5,692 bases of DNA, taken from the NCBI GenBank assembly GCA_030043595.1, contig JASHXJ010000601.1, forward strand, positions 1 through 5,692. Direction: 5' to 3'. This document shows, one piece after another, positions 5,121-5,692 of the stretch. Positions within the stretch are counted from its first letter, which is position 1, and every line of letters starts with the position of its first letter. Origin of the DNA: Trebonia sp. GTDB lineage: Bacteria > Actinomycetota > Actinomycetes > Streptosporangiales > Streptosporangiaceae. Position numbers and translations under genes: made by a program. The notes under the pieces are model-generated. The model saw only the letters and a list, made by a program, of their open reading frames with translations. It was not told the DNA's origin and did not search any database.

Positions 5121-5692
5121 CGGGAGATCTCCGCACGGACCGCCTCGATCAGGCGATCGGCCCGGTCGGTCACGCCATCCGCGAGCTCGGCGACTTCGGC
5201 CAGCTCAGTGGCCAGGGCCTCGTCCTTGATGCCGCCCAGGTTCGCTTCGATGTTCACCCGGGCGGTGATCGCCGCGGCGCTGATCGCGGCCGCCGCGGCG
5301 GCGATGTCCGAGATCACGTTCCTGTTCGCGACAGACAGCAGGTCCTCGGCCAGGCCGGCCAGCCGCACCGACGCGGCCATCAGGTCGGCCGGCGGCCGGG
5401 CGGCGGCGCCGAGGGCGTCGGCGATGGCCGCGGAGCGGGCCGCCTGGTCTTCGGCGCTGTCCTTGGGGAGCTGGTAGGCGATCACGACTTTCCCGAACGC
5501 GGCCTCGTCGGCCTCGGCGAGCTCGACCGCCTCCCCCACCAGGCCGTCCGCCGCGGCCCTGACCCGGCCGACGATCTCGGCATCGTGCCGCGGGCTGTCG
5601 CTGAACCGGGCGACCATCGCGAGCAGGGCAGCGGCCTGCGCGGCATGCAGCGCGCCGGTGGCACCGCCGCCCGGCGCCGCGCTCCGGGCGGC
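5117..5692 (-). CDS. fchA: Methenyl-THF cyclohydrolase / cyclodeaminase-family protein (FTCD C-terminal type), 5' end cut
   Basis: The frame is open to the window edge; 191 residues are visible and probably only about the first 10-20 are missing, since the family is about 180-210 aa. The ATG at 5617 is internal: residues upstream of it carry the family's N-terminal Pro-Gly-Gly-Gly motif (visible residues 7-10) and the Ala-rich helix ending Ala-Met-Val-Ala-Arg. Further marks are Asp-Glu-Ala-Ala-Phe, then Ala-Tyr-Gln-Leu-Pro-Lys-Asp, Asn-Arg-Asn-Val-Ile-Ser-Asp, and an Arg-Val-Asn-Ile-Glu-Ala-Asn-Leu near Ile-Lys-Asp, all in the order seen in the all-helical FTCD_C family. Members are either formimino-THF cyclodeaminases or 5,10-methenyl-THF cyclohydrolases (FchA). 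The coupled downstream FolD that lacks its cyclohydrolase lysine favours the cyclohydrolase role, which is inference; no formiminotransferase domain is visible in the window. The gene symbol follows that reading. Confidence 0.85.
   Translation of the reverse strand, partial: AARSAAPGGGATGALHAAQAAALLAMVARFSDSPRHDAEIVGRVRAAADGLVGEAVELAEADEAAFGKVVIAYQLPKDSAEDQAARSAAIADALGAAARPPADLMAASVRLAGLAEDLLSVANRNVISDIAAAAAAISAAAITARVNIEANLGGIKDEALATELAEVAELADGVTDRADRLIEAVRAEISR

Noticed and set aside
4266..5477. A 403-codon plus-strand open frame opposite folD and the cyclohydrolase-family gene
   Set aside because: Both minus-strand genes have clear family motifs along their whole length; the plus-strand translation is low-complexity Gly/Arg/Val.
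5117..5617. Taking the ATG at 5617 as the true start of the cyclohydrolase-family gene
   Set aside because: In-frame sequence upstream to the window edge encodes the family's conserved Pro-Gly-Gly-Gly motif and following helix, so the real start is outside the window.

Overview
This is a GC-rich window (visibly above 70% G+C across most of it, with codons ending mainly in G or C). It most likely comes from an actinomycete chromosome. The gene families agree: a Sensor-domain (PF13796-like) histidine kinase with its characteristic NarL-type regulator, a secreted DUF4232-like protein, GTG starts and tightly packed or overlapping genes. I cannot name a genus from the sequence alone.

Layout, left to right. 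(1) Positions 1-883, plus strand: the 3' part of a gene for a probably exported, cysteine-containing protein whose first half looks like DUF4232. Its start lies before the window. (2) Positions 880-1569, minus strand: a NarL/LuxR response regulator, convergent with (1). The two TAG stops overlap inside the loop of a perfect 8-bp GC hairpin. (3) Positions 1570-1748: a divergent intergenic region with a perfect dyad, TACACC-N6-GGTGTA, a candidate operator. (4) Positions 1749-3059, plus strand: a four-helix membrane sensor histidine kinase of the HisKA_3 type, the obvious partner of the regulator. (5) Positions 3047-3850, plus strand: a membrane-anchored DUF4097-like repeat protein that overlaps the kinase gene by 13 nt. 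(6) Positions 3862-4203, minus strand: a small protein resembling bacterial PH-like domains, lower in GC than its surroundings. (7) Positions 4275-5120, minus strand: a FolD-family methylenetetrahydrofolate dehydrogenase whose usual catalytic lysine is isoleucine. (8) Positions 5117-5692, minus strand and cut by the window end: a cyclodeaminase/cyclohydrolase-family protein (FTCD C-terminal domain, FchA-like), overlapping folD by 4 nt.

Two functional units emerge. The first is a two-component system with divergent kinase and regulator genes. The kinase is translationally linked to an envelope-side DUF4097 protein, which suggests a cell-envelope or surface sensing role. The second is a folate one-carbon pair. 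FolD normally catalyses both the dehydrogenase and cyclohydrolase steps, using a lysine needed for cyclohydrolase activity. Here that lysine is missing and a separate cyclohydrolase-family gene sits directly upstream in the same transcription unit. The simplest reading is a split pathway in which each protein does one step. This is the most interesting observation in the window. No RNA gene, CRISPR array, insertion sequence or phage-like feature was seen, and there is no gene-free stretch longer than about 180 bases.
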